Shown piece after piece: positions 9,001 through 17,541 of a DNA stretch of 64,000 nucleotides. The notes under the pieces were generated by a model, which saw only the letters and a list, made by a program, of their open reading frames with translations, made no database searches and was not told the origin of the DNA. Every line of letters starts with the position of its first letter. The stretch's first letter is position 1. The stretch is from the NCBI GenBank assembly GCA_049645705.1, contig JBARUK010000004.1, positions 254,542 through 318,541 of the forward strand. Direction: 5' to 3'. The translations under genes were made by a program, and so were the position numbers. The stretch is from JBGNFV01 sp049645705. Lineage in GTDB: Bacteria; Bacteroidota; Bacteroidia; Cytophagales; Cyclobacteriaceae.

Positions 9001-10329
9001 ACCGGTCCGCTTCAGCTTCATTGGCCTGGTCCATAATACGGACAGTATGAGCAGGAGGAAAAAAGGCAGAAAAACAGCCTTGTACCTCATAAGTGTCCCA
9101 TAGTTAGGCATGGCAAAGGCAAGGAATACGGCAAGAACAGAGCAGTATGCAAGTATGGTTGCAGCCGTCAGGTTAAAGGAAATACTTCTTTGCCTGAAAA
9201 AAGTAACAAGAGCCCAAATAGCCAATATAAGAAGGAAAGTGTTTTCCGCTATGGCAGGCCAGGCTACAGGCCCGCTGCCATCACCGGGCAAAGGTCTGAA
9301 ATACCCTGTCAGTACTGCCTCAGGTACATGAGCTAAAAATGAAGCAGGCTCAGCTACCAGGCCGGGCATATGATTGGCAGCGCCTTCATCAGATCGTGCA
9401 GCTACCTCATGATGGGTACGAGTGATCAGCGGCAGGAAGTGTTGCCGGGAAAAAGCAATATGCAGGTTACGCCCGGCCATAAAACCTGCTACCAGTAATA
9501 TGCCCGCCAGCAACACCTGACGGCCTGCTCTACCCCTGATAAAGTCCCACCTGCCGCTAAACACGCTGATGAAGGCTGCCAGAAGCAATATCGGCCCGAA
9601 CACGGCGGCATAGTAATACTTAACCAGCCACAGCAGGTACAACAGTAATAGTGTGAGCAGCAGATTAAGCCACCACCGTCGTATTGGCTTTTCGGCTAGC
9701 ATAGGAAGCATAAAGGAAGCAGCCAGGTATATGCAGGTAAGGGCTATGGTCTCTTTTTGAATACCGGATGACCAGAATACGGGCGAGGGATAAAAGAGCA
9801 GGGCCAGCGCTGCCGGTACGCTATACCAGGGCCAGATGCGAGCAACTCTTACAAAAAAGTACCACGTTGCCGCCAGGCACATTGCCGAGAGCCATAAAGA
9901 GGTAAGCCAGGCACTACCGCCTGTAAGCAAATGCAGTACTGAAAGTCCTTTGGCAAAGAGCAATGCTCTGGGCTGGTGCATTAGGGTAAGTGGGGGGCAC
10001 TCACTAGTACACTCTTCGTAGAACAGATAACGCGTATAGGTATCCGCCCCCTCATCAGTGAGGAAAGCTATAGCCTCTGCATCATGCCAGTAGGTAGCCA
10101 GGTCACCAGTAGTATAGTAGCGGGTATGGATATAATAGCTGGCAAGGGTCAATACCAGCTTGACCAGTACGGCACCTAAGTATATGGCAGATGTCCGGTT
10201 TTGAAAAATGGATAATGCGGATGCCGAGCGGTAACCGGCATACAATAATCCGATGAGTAAAAGGGTATGAACTACAAGGGTCAAAGCTAAACTTTCATGA
10301 TCTCCGCTCCTACCTGACAAGATAGGCAT
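8992..10329 (-). CDS. Polytopic membrane protein, possibly GT-C glycosyltransferase-like
   Basis: About 445 residues with roughly ten hydrophobic helices. After the first two helices there is a soluble loop with acidic and aromatic residues (YTTGDLATYWHDAEAI) and a Cys pair (EECTSECPP), followed by further membrane segments. Overall shape recalls GT-C fold glycosyltransferases and oligosaccharide-related membrane proteins of Bacteroidota, but no diagnostic sugar-donor motif is certain. The ATG at 10329 makes the gene overlap the upstream DUF2851 gene by 43 bases; a TTG at about residue 18 would reduce this. Probably co-transcribed with that gene. Confidence 0.65.
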   Translation of the reverse strand: MPILSGRSGDHESLALTLVVHTLLLIGLLYAGYRSASALSIFQNRTSAIYLGAVLVKLVLTLASYYIHTRYYTTGDLATYWHDAEAIAFLTDEGADTYTRYLFYEECTSECPPLTLMHQPRALLFAKGLSVLHLLTGGSAWLTSLWLSAMCLAATWYFFVRVARIWPWYSVPAALALLFYPSPVFWSSGIQKETIALTCIYLAASFMLPMLAEKPIRRWWLNLLLTLLLLYLLWLVKYYYAAVFGPILLLAAFISVFSGRWDFIRGRAGRQVLLAGILLVAGFMAGRNLHIAFSRQHFLPLITRTHHEVAARSDEGAANHMPGLVAEPASFLAHVPEAVLTGYFRPLPGDGSGPVAWPAIAENTFLLILAIWALVTFFRQRSISFNLTAATILAYCSVLAVFLAFAMPNYGTLMRYKAVFLPFFLLLILSVLWTRPMKLKRTGKK

Positions 10330-11564
10330 TTCTTTTCTGTGCAGAATTCATTGTGCAGCTCGATCATGGCCTGCGAATCAAACGCGTTCTGTACGGAAGC
10401 ACCGGCGCTCTTCCAGGTATTCAATATCCGGTTACGTTCGGCAGGTATTTGTTGCAGCCAGTCCAGGGCTTTGTCTATCAGAGCCTGATCATCTTTTTCG
10501 AAGCCCACGGCTGCCATCAGGGGTATGGCGACGTTGATCACCAGGCCTTCGGTAGCCAGTTTGCCCATGGTGTTCTTTCCCTTCATAGCCTTGCCGAAAT
10601 TGTAATGCTGCTGCCAGTATTCCGAAGGGGCTATTCTGAATTTCTCCATAAGCCCGGCCGGGCCGGAAGCATCCATGACCATAGAGAACAGGTTACGCTC
10701 CAGGCTTATAAGCCGGGCAAACTGTGCCAGCCGGATAGTAGGAAAGTTGGCCGGGCGTGCGCCGGAAAATTTCCAGATATGTGCCGGAAGGACCTTTTCG
10801 GTAAGATCGAAGGTAGCTTTAAGTACACCAAATTCCCTTTTAAGATGGGCGGAATAGGTATCGCATGGATCTTCTTCCAGCAGGTTTGCCAGACCAAAAA
10901 GCATAGCTTCTATCTGGCGGACATCGTGGCTCTTTTTAGCCAATACCCGTAGAGGAAGTGACTGGGTCAGGGCGAGAAAGCTCTCATTATTAAGCTTAAA
11001 CCCGAAGTGCATGCCCAGCCACTGGTAGGCTGTTTCTTCCCAACTGCCATTATTAGCTCTGAGCATCTGGCGAATAGCCAAAGACTTGCGCTCCAGTCGC
11101 TGTGTAAGCGCCCTGTCCATCATGATAAATTTTGTCAATGCTCTTACACCACCCCACTGATGCTGACAGAGGATCGGGCTTCGCTCCTGCATGAGTCCGT
11201 CGTAGCGGGAGATCAGCACAGGATCCAGCCTGTCCTTCAGTTCAAGTACAGGTAGTTCGGTGCCGTCCTGACGGTATATGGTGCGGTCATTTTCCCAGAC
11301 TACATGAAGAATGACATTGTTATAAGCAGGATCATGCTGATGCATGTGCGCATTCCAGTCACTAGCCCTGATGTGTATCTCTACATGACCTATCCATAGC
11401 ACATCCTGAATGTACAGCCGGGCCTGGTTAAAGTCGGGACCTGAAGCCACCCGGTTGTAGATGCCAGGCTTGTCTATACGTACGGGCTCGCCTTTTGTGG
11501 TGGCAAGGGAAGTATGATCAAACTGGCGATACTGCCATACAAAGTGAAGGAGGCTTTCTTGCAT
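10287..11564 (-). CDS. DUF2851 family protein
   Basis: A 425-residue cytoplasmic protein of DUF2851, a family seen mainly in Bacteroidota. Characteristic parts are the N-terminal ESLLHFVWQYRQFD, IYNRVASGPDFNQARL, the WIGHVEIHIRASDWNAH block, and HVVWEND. A C-terminal pair CTEKKCLSC may bind metal. The His/Asp-rich N-terminal block suggests a nuclease-like or metal-dependent fold, but this is inference and no function is established. It precedes and overlaps the membrane protein gene on the same strand. Confidence 0.82.
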   Translation of the reverse strand: MQESLLHFVWQYRQFDHTSLATTKGEPVRIDKPGIYNRVASGPDFNQARLYIQDVLWIGHVEIHIRASDWNAHMHQHDPAYNNVILHVVWENDRTIYRQDGTELPVLELKDRLDPVLISRYDGLMQERSPILCQHQWGGVRALTKFIMMDRALTQRLERKSLAIRQMLRANNGSWEETAYQWLGMHFGFKLNNESFLALTQSLPLRVLAKKSHDVRQIEAMLFGLANLLEEDPCDTYSAHLKREFGVLKATFDLTEKVLPAHIWKFSGARPANFPTIRLAQFARLISLERNLFSMVMDASGPAGLMEKFRIAPSEYWQQHYNFGKAMKGKNTMGKLATEGLVINVAIPLMAAVGFEKDDQALIDKALDWLQQIPAERNRILNTWKSAGASVQNAFDSQAMIELHNEFCTEKKCLSCQVGAEIMKV

Positions 11565-11644
11565 ATCTGACTAAAATGAGACGGCTAAAATACTAAAACC
11601 TTCACATCAGACCATATTAAATGCAAAAAAGAAATAGATATATC

Positions 11645-12469
11645 CTATGATTTTAGGTATTTACGCAGGCTATCAGCCATTTCTGCCTGCAGCTCTTTAG
11701 CCGCGTTACCGGCCGCTACAGCAAAGTCTGTTCCACCGGAAGCGTATATGATCCCCCGGCTGCTATTGACCAGCAAGCCGCAGGTGCTGTTCATGCCGTA
11801 TTCGGCTACCTCCTGCAGACTGCCCCCCTGTGCACCCACGCCCGGCACCAGCAGGAAGTGGTCCGGTACTAATGACCGTATCTCTTTGAGCTTACCGGCC
11901 TGAGTGGCACCTACCACAAACATCAGGTTGTCTTCCGTACCCCATTCACCGGCGGTTTGCAGCACCTGCTTGTATAGTTCGGTGCCCCTTTCCTGGGATA
12001 TGAGATGCTGGAAGTCCTGGCTGCCCCGGTTGGAGGTAAGGGCCAGCAGGATGACCCATTTGTTCTTAAACTCCAGGAAGGGAGTGACTGAGTCGGACCC
12101 CATATAAGGAGCTACGGTCACGGAATCAAAGTCATAGGTTTCGAAAAATGTCTTGGCGTACAGCCTGCTTGTATTGCCTATATCTCCTCTTTTGGCATCG
12201 GCTATGGTAAATATATCTTTGGGAATAACTTCAAGGGTCTTTCTCAGGCTTTCCCAGCCAGCCGGGCCCATCGCTTCATAAAAAGCCAGGTTGGGCTTAT
12301 ACGCCACGCAGTAGGGGGCCGTGGCTTCGATGATGGCCTTGTTGAATTCAAATACAGGATCATCCTTTTCCAGAATATGGGCGGGCATCTTATCCGGGTC
12401 GGGATCGAGGCCAACACATAGAAAGGAGTTCTTAGATAATATCGCGTTAAAAAGATCCTGCCTGGTCAT
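11645..12469 (-). CDS. pyrF: Orotidine-5'-phosphate decarboxylase
   Basis: A 274-residue type-2 (long) OMP decarboxylase, which makes UMP in the last step of pyrimidine synthesis. Seen: FLCVGLDPDPDKMP, YKPNLAFYEAMGPAG, the catalytic charge network FTIADAKRGDIGNTS, and the phosphate-binding VPGVGAQGG loop with LLVNSSRGI. The length and the DAKRGDIGNTS variant belong to the long form common in Bacteroidota and actinobacteria. pyrD and pyrE are elsewhere in this window, so the pathway is not an operon. Confidence 0.96.
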   Translation of the reverse strand: MTRQDLFNAILSKNSFLCVGLDPDPDKMPAHILEKDDPVFEFNKAIIEATAPYCVAYKPNLAFYEAMGPAGWESLRKTLEVIPKDIFTIADAKRGDIGNTSRLYAKTFFETYDFDSVTVAPYMGSDSVTPFLEFKNKWVILLALTSNRGSQDFQHLISQERGTELYKQVLQTAGEWGTEDNLMFVVGATQAGKLKEIRSLVPDHFLLVPGVGAQGGSLQEVAEYGMNSTCGLLVNSSRGIIYASGGTDFAVAAGNAAKELQAEMADSLRKYLKS

Positions 12470-12486
12470 GAGCTTCCTGTTTTGGG

Positions 12487-12494
12487 CAAAAATA
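12487..12494 (-). promoter_or_regulatory. -7 promoter element of pyrF
   Basis: Minus-strand TATTTTTG is a perfect match to the Bacteroidota -7 consensus TAnnTTTG, 17 bases before the pyrF ATG. No clear -33 TTTG is present. The leader would be only about 10 bases. Confidence 0.45.
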
Positions 12495-12496
12495 GA

Positions 12497-12520
12497 AAAA
12501 GGCCGTCAGAACGGCCTTTT
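12497..12520 (-). terminator. Intrinsic terminator after lolA
   Basis: A perfect 10-bp stem AAAAGGCCGT / ACGGCCTTTT with a 4-base loop, 20 bases beyond the lolA stop; the minus-strand side continues into T-rich sequence. It abuts the pyrF promoter element. Confidence 0.75.
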
Positions 12521-12541
12521 CTTATCAGATTTTATTCAGTC

Positions 12542-13180
12542 TTATCGGAGGTCTATTACCTCTACCCCATCGTAGTCATCTTCATTGAAGACAAAGTAAT
12601 TGTCATTCAGATTGGCTTTGGGGTCAAAGTTCCGGATGTCATAATGGATCACGTTACCGGCTTTGTCAAATATTTTCCAGCCTTTCAGGGTATTATCGGC
12701 TTTGCTGATCAGAAGCCTTACTTTAAAGTACTGGCTGTTCTTATCATCAGGTACCAGGTCCACCACATTTACCTCGACATTACTCTCGTTATCTAGAAAA
12801 AGATACTTAAATCCCTCTTTATAGGCTGAATATATCTTGCTCGGAGACATATCCCCTTCTTCCGGATCATAAAAGTCAATGTTTACTTCATTGGCATCTT
12901 CCAGGTAGGTCCACATGGTTTCCCCGTTGTTAATGATCTCCTGACCTTCCATTTTCAGGCGGTACTTGTTATCCTTAACGGCAATTTTTCCTTCGAACTC
13001 CTCATTAAGACCTTCGTTTTCGTTGGTCAGGATGTAGGAGAAGTCGGCTTTGTAGCTGGGAATGTCCTGGTAACTGGCGCTCATTTTATCCAGAATAACC
13101 CGTGCTTTCTCATCATGCTGCGCAAGAGCGGCAATCTGAAAACCGAAGAGTAAAATTAAAATTCCAACTAATCTTTTCAT
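12542..13180 (-). CDS. lolA: Outer-membrane lipoprotein carrier protein LolA family
   Basis: A 212-residue periplasmic protein with a signal peptide (MKRLVGILILLFGFQIAALAQ). The rest is the LolA/LolB half-barrel: ILDKMSASYQDIPSYKADF, EEFEGKIAVKDNKYRLKM, GETMWTYLEDANEV, and a C-terminal FNPKANLND-like segment (FDPKANLNDNYFVFNE). It carries outer-membrane lipoproteins across the periplasm from LolCDE. The gene lies directly after ftsK on the same strand, 40 bases apart, an arrangement widespread in Bacteroidota. Confidence 0.9.
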   Translation of the reverse strand: MKRLVGILILLFGFQIAALAQHDEKARVILDKMSASYQDIPSYKADFSYILTNENEGLNEEFEGKIAVKDNKYRLKMEGQEIINNGETMWTYLEDANEVNIDFYDPEEGDMSPSKIYSAYKEGFKYLFLDNESNVEVNVVDLVPDDKNSQYFKVRLLISKADNTLKGWKIFDKAGNVIHYDIRNFDPKANLNDNYFVFNEDDYDGVEVIDLR

Positions 13181-13220
13181 TACGTATGATTGTGAGCGTT
13201 AACTACTATTTCTTTCTGCT

Positions 13221-15791
13221 TTACTTATTATCCAGACTATTCAATAATTGTTCCAAACTATATTCATCGCGCACTAAAACTTCTCTGGCTTTACTTCCTT
13301 CGAACGAACCGACTATACCTGCCGCCTCCAACTGGTCTATAAGACGGCCTGCACGATTGTATCCAAGCTTTAGTTTTCTCTGGATAAGAGATGTGCTCCC
13401 CTGCTGGTGTCTGACTATAAGCCGGGCGGCATCTTCAAACATATCATCTCTGTCTGAAAGGTCCACCTCACCGGGCTCGGATTCTTCATCTCCTGAAAAC
13501 TCAGGCAAATAGTATGCCGATTCGTAACCGCGCTGACTTCCGACCCACTCACATACGTCTTCTACCTCTGGCGTATCTACAAAAGCACATTGCAAACGAA
13601 TAGTATCCGATCCCATGCTCAGCAGCATATCACCCATACCTACAAGCTGCTCGGCCCCGCCGCCGTCCAGGATGGTACGCGAGTCTACCTTAGAGGTAAC
13701 CCGGAATGAGAGACGCGCGGGGAAGTTGGCCTTGATTATACCCGTAATTACATTTACCGAAGGCCGCTGGGTAGCCACTACCAGGTGAATACCTATGGCA
13801 CGTGCCAACTGGGCCAGGCGGGCGATGGGGGTTTCTACCTCCTTACCGGCGGTCATCATCAGATCGGCCAGCTCATCTATCACCAGTACAATATAGGGCA
13901 GGAAACGGTGGCCCTTTTCAGGGTTGAGCCTTCGCTTGATAAATTTATTATTGTATTCCTTAATATTCCTGGAGCCTGCGTCCTTCAGCAGGTCATAGCG
14001 GTTATCCATCTCTATACACAGGGAGTTGAGGGTATAGATAACCTTTTTGGTATCTGTAATGATAGGGTCTTCACTGTTAGGCAAGGATGCCAGGAAGTGC
14101 CTCTCTATCTTATTGAACAGCGTAAGCTCCACCTTTTTCGGGTCTACCAGCACAAATTTGAGCTGGCTGGGGTGCTTTTTATAGATGAGACTGGTAAGGA
14201 GCACATTCAGGCCAACCGACTTACCCTGCCCGGTGGCACCGGCCATCAGCAGGTGGGGCATCTTTGCCAGGTCGGTCACAAATACCTCGTTAGATATGGT
14301 CTTACCCAGCACTACCGGAAGCTCCTTGTCGGAGTTCATGAACTTCTCAGTGGTGATCACGGAGTGCATGCTCACCATTTCACGGTTCTTGTTTGGTACT
14401 TCTATACCTATAGTACCCTTACCTGGTATAGGGGCAATGATCCTGATACCAAGGGCGGCGAGGCTCAGCGCTATGTCGTCTTCCAGGTTTTTGATCTTAC
14501 TGATCTTTACACCTGCTTCAGGTACTATCTCGTACAGTGTTACGGTAGGACCGATAGTGGCCTTAATGCTGGAGATACCGATCTTGAAGTTGACAAGTGT
14601 CTCCACAATTTTGTCCTTATTCTGCTCCAGTTCTTCTTTGGTCACGCGTACGTCACCGAACTCGTATTCTTTGAGCAGGGCTGGCGTGGGAAATTTGTAC
14701 GAACCGAGATCGAGCGTAGGATCGTAATTTTCCTGGGTATCACTGGTCTTTTCTTCTACCGGCTCATTTACCATAAAGCCCAGTCCGCCCTCTTCCTCTT
14801 CTTCCTTATCGTTCAGAGGTGCCTCTTCCACTTCAAAAGCAGGATCACTGCTGGCTTTTCTGGGAGCAGGTCTGTTAGATTCTTTTATACTCCATGAGGC
14901 GGTCTCATCCTCTTCGGCGTCGCCGGTGTCCGAAGCCGCTGGTTCAGGTTTATCTGCAGGGGTGGTAGCGTACCCGGTATCTTCGCGGAAGGGGCTATTA
15001 GTGCCAAACTCTTCCCGGGCCTCTTCCAGTGCTTCACCGACTATATTGTCATCATCATCGTCATTGGCTACTCGGGTTGTGGTAGCCGATGAGGGTACAG
15101 AGCTGCCACTGTTATTCTGAGTAGCTACTGTTTCGCTGTCCTTATCCGCATGCTCCTTTCCGGTGAGCATAGAGGTGATATTGAAGAAATACACCACAAA
15201 AACCAGCAGGGCAAATATGAGTAGCAGGACAGTACCCCAGCCGGTAAGGCTATCGAACAGCAAGGCCATTTCGTAGCCTATGCCTCCGCAGAGAAAACCC
15301 CACTCGGTAAGGCCGTCCGATCGCAATACTATATAGCCGAGCAGTAAGCTTATCCAGAATGTGAGGAAGAATACTACCTTGAATGAAGGATATAAAGGCA
15401 CCAGGTCTTTCTCGAAGACAATGCGATACCCAAGTATGATCAGAAAGGGCGGAGTGAGGAAGGCCGCAATACCAAACCACTTATATATAAAGAAGTGACT
15501 GACCAGCGCACCGAAGAACCCTAGCCAGTTTTCTGTATCGAGACCGGAAGCCCGCAGCCCTGTTTCGTTGACCGCTTCTACTACGCTCTGGTCGGCTTTG
15601 CCGGTGAAGAGGTAGCTTAGAAAAGCAGTGAACAGGTACATGCCCGCAATGATGAGGAACATGCCCGCAGTAAGCTGGAGCCTCTTGTCCTGAAGGAAGT
15701 TCAGGCGCAATTTGAAGGGTTTTTTCTCCTTAGCTGCTTTTTTGCGCGTATTGGGTTTCTTAGACTTAGTTCTATAGGTGTTTTTCGCCAT
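13221..15791 (-). CDS. ftsK: DNA translocase FtsK/SpoIIIE
   Basis: An 856-residue septal DNA pump that helps clear and resolve chromosomes at division. Residues 1-30 are strongly basic; about four or five membrane helices follow (45-220), then an acidic linker rich in Asp, Glu and Pro (230-370). The motor domain has Walker A GATGQGKSVGLN, Walker B IVLVIDELADLM, and the FtsK signature ARAIGIHLVVATQRPSV. The C-terminal gamma winged helix (about 790-856) carries QRKLKLGYNRAGRLIDQLE, which reads polar KOPS-like sequences. The linker is short compared with E. coli FtsK, as in most Bacteroidota. lolA follows. Confidence 0.97.
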   Translation of the reverse strand: MAKNTYRTKSKKPNTRKKAAKEKKPFKLRLNFLQDKRLQLTAGMFLIIAGMYLFTAFLSYLFTGKADQSVVEAVNETGLRASGLDTENWLGFFGALVSHFFIYKWFGIAAFLTPPFLIILGYRIVFEKDLVPLYPSFKVVFFLTFWISLLLGYIVLRSDGLTEWGFLCGGIGYEMALLFDSLTGWGTVLLLIFALLVFVVYFFNITSMLTGKEHADKDSETVATQNNSGSSVPSSATTTRVANDDDDDNIVGEALEEAREEFGTNSPFREDTGYATTPADKPEPAASDTGDAEEDETASWSIKESNRPAPRKASSDPAFEVEEAPLNDKEEEEEGGLGFMVNEPVEEKTSDTQENYDPTLDLGSYKFPTPALLKEYEFGDVRVTKEELEQNKDKIVETLVNFKIGISSIKATIGPTVTLYEIVPEAGVKISKIKNLEDDIALSLAALGIRIIAPIPGKGTIGIEVPNKNREMVSMHSVITTEKFMNSDKELPVVLGKTISNEVFVTDLAKMPHLLMAGATGQGKSVGLNVLLTSLIYKKHPSQLKFVLVDPKKVELTLFNKIERHFLASLPNSEDPIITDTKKVIYTLNSLCIEMDNRYDLLKDAGSRNIKEYNNKFIKRRLNPEKGHRFLPYIVLVIDELADLMMTAGKEVETPIARLAQLARAIGIHLVVATQRPSVNVITGIIKANFPARLSFRVTSKVDSRTILDGGGAEQLVGMGDMLLSMGSDTIRLQCAFVDTPEVEDVCEWVGSQRGYESAYYLPEFSGDEESEPGEVDLSDRDDMFEDAARLIVRHQQGSTSLIQRKLKLGYNRAGRLIDQLEAAGIVGSFEGSKAREVLVRDEYSLEQLLNSLDNK

Positions 15792-15943
15792 GTAGCCTAG
15801 CAGTTCGCTATTAGCACGTTATATATTCACTATTTGGTCAGCCTACGGGAGCCATTGCGGCAGGTGAACGACCAAAACAGCCGGAATAATATTCCAAATT
15901 TAACATAATCAAATCAATCCCGACAATATAAGGACTTAATGGG

Positions 15944-16984
15944 TCACTTGCCCGTTTTGCGGAGCAGAGCTTTATTAATTTCCTTTACCAGGGCAGGGCC
16001 TTTGTAGATGAAGCCGGTATAGAGCTGTACCAGGGAGGCACCGGCTTCCAGTTTTTCCAGGGCATCCTCTGCTGACATGATGCCCCCCACTCCTATTATA
16101 GGAACGGAGCCCCCGGACTTATGGTGCAGGTAGCGGATGACCTCTGTGGCACGCGCCCCGAGCGGCTTGCCGCTGAGTCCGCCAGCCCCCATTTCCGACA
16201 CCTCCCCCTCCGGGGTATTCAGATTGCTGCGGTCTATGGTAGTATTGGTGGCAATAAGACCGTCCAGGTTTACCGCCTTCACTATGTCCAGTATGTCGTC
16301 CAGTTGTGCGTCTGTCAGGTCCGGGGCTATTTTCAGCAGAACAGGTTTGGGCAGCGGCATTTCGGCATTGCGCTTCTGCAAAGCAGACAGCAGGCGGGTC
16401 AGAGGTTCCTTTTCCTGCAGCTCACGTAGGCCGGGAGTGTTAGGGGAGCTTACATTCACCACAAAGTAATCCACATGATCGTACAGAGCATTGAAGCCCA
16501 TGATGTAGTCTGAAGTAGCTTCTTCGTTGGGCGTGACCTTGTTCTTACCAATATTCCCGCCTATGATCACCTTTGACCTGCGCTTCCTGAGCCGCTCTAC
16601 TGCCGGGGCCAGGCCTTCGTTATTAAAGCCCATCCTATTGATAATGGCCTCATCCTGCGGCAGGCGATAGAGCCTGGGCTGCGGGTTGCCCGCCTGGGGC
16701 AGCGGCGTAAGGGTACCTATCTCTATAAAGCCAAACCCTGCGGTAGCCATTTCGTCTACGAGCCGGGCATCCTTGTCAAAGCCAGCGGCGAGCCCCACCG
16801 GGTTGGGGAAGTCCAGCCCGAACAATTTGCGGTGCAGCTCCGGATGGCGTACTGAATAGACCTTTTTGAAAAGGCCCGGCACCCCCGGTACTTTGAAGGC
16901 CCTGCGCATGGTAGCAAATGTAAAATGATGGGCTTTTTCCGGTTGCATCCGGAATAGAAGTGGACGTAAGAGGCTCTTATACAC
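15944..16984 (-). CDS. pyrD: Dihydroorotate dehydrogenase (quinone), class 2
   Basis: About 346 residues. Class 2 enzymes sit on the inner face of the cytoplasmic membrane, oxidise dihydroorotate to orotate and pass electrons to quinone. Seen: N-terminal membrane-binding helices (YKSLLRPLLFRMQPEKAHHF), FGLDFPNPVGLAAGFDKDA, FIEIGTLTPLPQAGNPQPR, the catalytic Ser in VNVSSPNTPGLRELQ, and FMN-binding IIGVGGIMSAEDA. I prefer a GTG start (VYKSLLRP), which matches the family N-terminus, over the ATG at 17053: a perfect -7 element lies between the two, so the longer form would begin upstream of the promoter. Confidence 0.94.
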   Translation of the reverse strand: MYKSLLRPLLFRMQPEKAHHFTFATMRRAFKVPGVPGLFKKVYSVRHPELHRKLFGLDFPNPVGLAAGFDKDARLVDEMATAGFGFIEIGTLTPLPQAGNPQPRLYRLPQDEAIINRMGFNNEGLAPAVERLRKRRSKVIIGGNIGKNKVTPNEEATSDYIMGFNALYDHVDYFVVNVSSPNTPGLRELQEKEPLTRLLSALQKRNAEMPLPKPVLLKIAPDLTDAQLDDILDIVKAVNLDGLIATNTTIDRSNLNTPEGEVSEMGAGGLSGKPLGARATEVIRYLHHKSGGSVPIIGVGGIMSAEDALEKLEAGASLVQLYTGFIYKGPALVKEINKALLRKTGK

Positions 16985-17010
16985 GACAGGTAAATGCAGT
17001 TTTTCTGCGG

Positions 17011-17018
17011 CAAAGATA
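17011..17018 (-). promoter_or_regulatory. -7 promoter element of pyrD
   Basis: Minus-strand TATCTTTG matches TAnnTTTG exactly and ends 26 bases before the proposed GTG start of pyrD. It is the reason for rejecting the upstream ATG. No convincing -33 element. Confidence 0.5.
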
Positions 17019-17132
17019 GCAGATATAAGTACACCACCACCTGAATTCTGCATCCGCTTATCCTCATTTTGTCCCGCTCACAGGAAAGAAAACTAAAAAA
17101 TGCAACTGATACGTGGCAGAAACCGTAACAGT

Positions 17133-17166
17133 GTATAACTTGGTACTATGTTATACAAGGTACTAT
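17133..17166 (+). promoter_or_regulatory. Candidate PadR operator
   Basis: A perfect 7-bp inverted repeat, GTATAAC and GTTATAC with a 10-base spacer (17133-17156), overlaps two direct copies of GGTACTAT (17142-17149 and 17159-17166). It lies 30-65 bases before the padR start. PadR regulators usually repress their own operon through such dyads, so this is a good candidate for autoregulation. Confidence 0.5.
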
Positions 17167-17197
17167 ATGAAAACCTAAATGACGAACCTAATAGCGA

Positions 17198-17530
17198 ATG
17201 AAACTTGAAAATACACAGGTGCAAATGCGGAAGGGAATACTCGAATTCTGCATTTTGCATATTATCGCCAGAGGGGAGGTTTACGCATCTGACATGCTCG
17301 AGGAGCTTACTCAAGCCAAGATCATGATCGTAGAAGGAACACTCTATCCGCTGCTTACGAGGCTGCGAAAAGCAGGCCTGGTAGAGTACCGGTGGGTGGA
17401 GTCATCCAGCGGACCACCCCGGAAATATTACAGGCTTACACCCGCAGGATCTGCATTTCTGGAAGGCCTGGACCGTACATGGATCGAACTGTCCGCTTCC
17501 ACCCGTAAGATCATTTCCCAAACCTCTTGA
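17198..17530 (+). CDS. PadR-family transcriptional regulator
   Basis: A 110-residue winged-helix regulator. The fold is clear: MRKGILEFCILHIIARGE (helix 1), YASDMLEELTQAKI (helix 2), the recognition part VEGTLYPLLTRLRKAGLVEY, and the wing SSSGPPRKYYRLTPAG. It belongs to the short PadR subfamily 2 often found directly before PspC-domain genes in Bacteroidota. It is followed after 11 bases by such a gene, so it most likely controls the expression of that membrane protein. Its ligand is unknown. Confidence 0.92.
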   Translation: MKLENTQVQMRKGILEFCILHIIARGEVYASDMLEELTQAKIMIVEGTLYPLLTRLRKAGLVEYRWVESSSGPPRKYYRLTPAGSAFLEGLDRTWIELSASTRKIISQTS

Positions 17531-17541
17531 ACCTGTAAACC

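Noticed and set aside
13785..14897. 370-codon open frame on the plus strand
   Set aside because: Lies antisense within ftsK, whose Walker motifs are intact; the frame has no family resemblance.
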